The notes under the pieces were generated by a model that saw nothing but the letters and a program-made list of their open reading frames with translations, made no database searches and had not been told where the DNA came from. Made by a program: the position numbers and the translations under genes. A stretch of 64,000 nucleotides of DNA from Prevotella sp. (GTDB lineage Bacteria > Bacteroidota > Bacteroidia > Bacteroidales > Bacteroidaceae): the NCBI GenBank assembly GCA_017623655.1, contig JAGAON010000005.1, positions 1 to 64,000 on the forward strand, read 5' to 3'. Below, piece by piece: positions 63,063-64,000 of the stretch. Within the stretch, counting starts at the first letter, position 1, and every line of letters starts with the position of its first letter.

Positions 63063-63217
63063 GGCCCCCTCCCCGTCCCTCCCCGGGGGGAGGGTATGAG
63101 TATGGGACTGAGGGTCTTGTTTTTATCTTTATATTTATAGTTCTTTATATATGTGTTCCGCGTTTACCCGCTATTGGTATTCACTCCCTCCCCCCGGGGA
63201 GGGTCGGGGAGGGGCTA
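63063..63217 (-). repeat. Operon-spacer palindromic element (family 3), copy 3
   Basis: The same element as in the nqr spacers, oriented along this minus-strand operon: GGCCCCTCCCCGTCCCTCCC-type arms around 63063-63090 and GGGTCGGGGAGGGGC at the other end, with an AT-rich interior (TTTATAGTTCTTTATATATG). It occupies the whole gap between the ketosynthase and SMR-like genes and supplies the last codons of the ketosynthase. Confidence 0.8.
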
Positions 63218-64000
63218 ATAACACGCTCCTCGAATACACCTCACGGGGTGCTTCCACGCCCAGTCTCTCGCAGAAACTGCGGAACAGCGGCGTTGCCTCG
63301 TCGTGGCATTCCACCAGCACCGTCCTCGCCTTGCCGGTGGCTATCAGCCGCCGTGCGTCACTCATGGCACGGCTCATGGAGTCCCTGCCCTGCGTGTAGG
63401 TTATGTTGTAGCCGTGGCAACGGGTGCGTATGGCTATCGCGCTGCCTACGGTGTTGTGCGTGCTCTGCATGAAGAGCGTGGGCTTGAGCAGCTCCTCGCC
63501 GTTGTCGCACATATCCGTCAGGAACCTTTCGCTCGTCTCCAGCATGCCGTATGCGGTTGCCGTTATGATGGCGTCGGGCGTCTCCACCCCGCCTTGCCGC
63601 AACGCGGCGAGAGCCGTCATGGTGGCGGCCTTCATCAGTTTTCCCATGCGCCGCGCCTCCATCGGCGGTATGAAGTCACGGCAGTCTTTCAGTTGCTCCA
63701 CGCTGTCGATGGTCACGTCCGCCGTCACCACCGCCTCCGCGTGCCGCGGCTGCTGCGTGCCGCTGCTCCCGTGCGGCTCGCGGCACAGCACGATGGAACT
63801 GTCATTGCCGCCGAAACCGAAGGAGTTGCACATCACGTTGTCTATCCTCACGCCGCTCATGCCCATGGACGGCGTGACGCATTCCGCGTCTTTCTCGCGC
63901 CATCCCGCATTGCCCGGCACGAAACCGTGGCGCATGGCCAGTATGCTTATCACCGTCTCTATCGCCCCCGACGCCGACGTGGTGTGGCCGGTGAGGCCTT
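63171..64000 (-). CDS. Beta-ketoacyl-ACP synthase (partial, runs off the window)
   Basis: The C-terminal 275 residues of a condensing enzyme. Visible motifs are GHTTSASGA, carrying a catalytic-region His, and NSFGFGGND with the conserved second-half GFGG turn. The active-site Cys lies beyond the window. It opens the visible part of the lipid cluster and probably extends an aryl or fatty acyl chain on the ACP. The last ~14 residues (from about APPRPSPGGG) are encoded by the palindromic element at 63063-63217, so the native C terminus probably ends earlier. Confidence 0.85.
   Translation of the reverse strand, partial: GLTGHTTSASGAIETVISILAMRHGFVPGNAGWREKDAECVTPSMGMSGVRIDNVMCNSFGFGGNDSSIVLCREPHGSSGTQQPRHAEAVVTADVTIDSVEQLKDCRDFIPPMEARRMGKLMKAATMTALAALRQGGVETPDAIITATAYGMLETSERFLTDMCDNGEELLKPTLFMQSTHNTVGSAIAIRTRCHGYNITYTQGRDSMSRAMSDARRLIATGKARTVLVECHDEATPLFRSFCERLGVEAPREVYSRSVLLAPPRPSPGGGSEYQ

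Overview
The window reads as a chromosome segment from a Bacteroidales bacterium, most likely Prevotellaceae-like (inference). The support is: many perfect or near-perfect Bacteroidetes promoters (TTTG, 20 bp, TAnnTTTG); families found mainly in this phylum (DUF4249, DUF5686, DUF4254, C10 protease with BspA-type repeats, ORF6N and RhuM proteins); a six-subunit Na+-NQR operon; and weak Shine-Dalgarno sequences. Most genes are GC-rich with long coding runs. Several accessory blocks (about 10.9-13.5 kb, 31.2-32.2 kb, 40.6-48.5 kb) are visibly AT-richer and look acquired.

Layout. 0-4.1 kb: a DUF4254 gene, a membrane 4Fe-4S protein and a HigB/HigA toxin-antitoxin pair, separated by long repeat-filled spacers. 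4.3-10.9 kb: nqrABCDEF, with an unusual rubredoxin-type domain on NqrC and nearly identical palindromic elements filling the nqrA-nqrB and nqrC-nqrD spacers. 11-13.5 kb: an orphan RES-domain toxin-like gene facing a toxin-antitoxin-SecB-chaperone (TAC) operon. 13.7-19 kb: a DUF3237 protein and an envelope operon (lipoprotein, TonB-dependent receptor, DUF4249 lipoprotein). 19.7-25.4 kb: a GT9 glycosyltransferase, Fic and membrane HEPN genes, and a three-gene cassette of unknown function. 25.5-31 kb: a giant secreted C10 cysteine protease. 31-41 kb: an ORF6N/PLD protein, GH95 and GH127 glycosidases and a DUF5686 outer-membrane protein.

40.6-48.4 kb holds the most striking system: a tight six-gene minus-strand operon encoding a degenerate J-domain membrane protein, a membrane-anchored GrpE-like protein, a large DnaK-like ATPase, a secreted 26-residue-repeat protein, a protein-kinase/AAA+ fusion and a TerB-like protein. 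It looks like a dedicated Hsp70 machine with a kinase and an AAA unfoldase, possibly a stress or defence module. It is followed by two degraded genes, a GNAT with an in-frame TAG and a RhuM gene with an internal deletion and frameshift.

50.4-64 kb (minus strand) is an aryl-polyene/flexirubin-like lipid cluster: ketosynthase (running off the window), SMR-like protein, LolA-like carrier, small secreted protein, dehydratase, GT2-acyltransferase fusion, MMPL exporter with a truncated methyltransferase-like tail, ACP and AMP-ligase, interspersed with esterases, a flavodoxin-like reductase and an AAA ATPase.

Throughout, at least five families of palindromic dispersed repeats sit at gene ends and in operon spacers. 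Some show compensatory base changes between copies, and some supply the C-terminal codons of genes. No rRNA, tRNA, CRISPR array or transposase was recognised.
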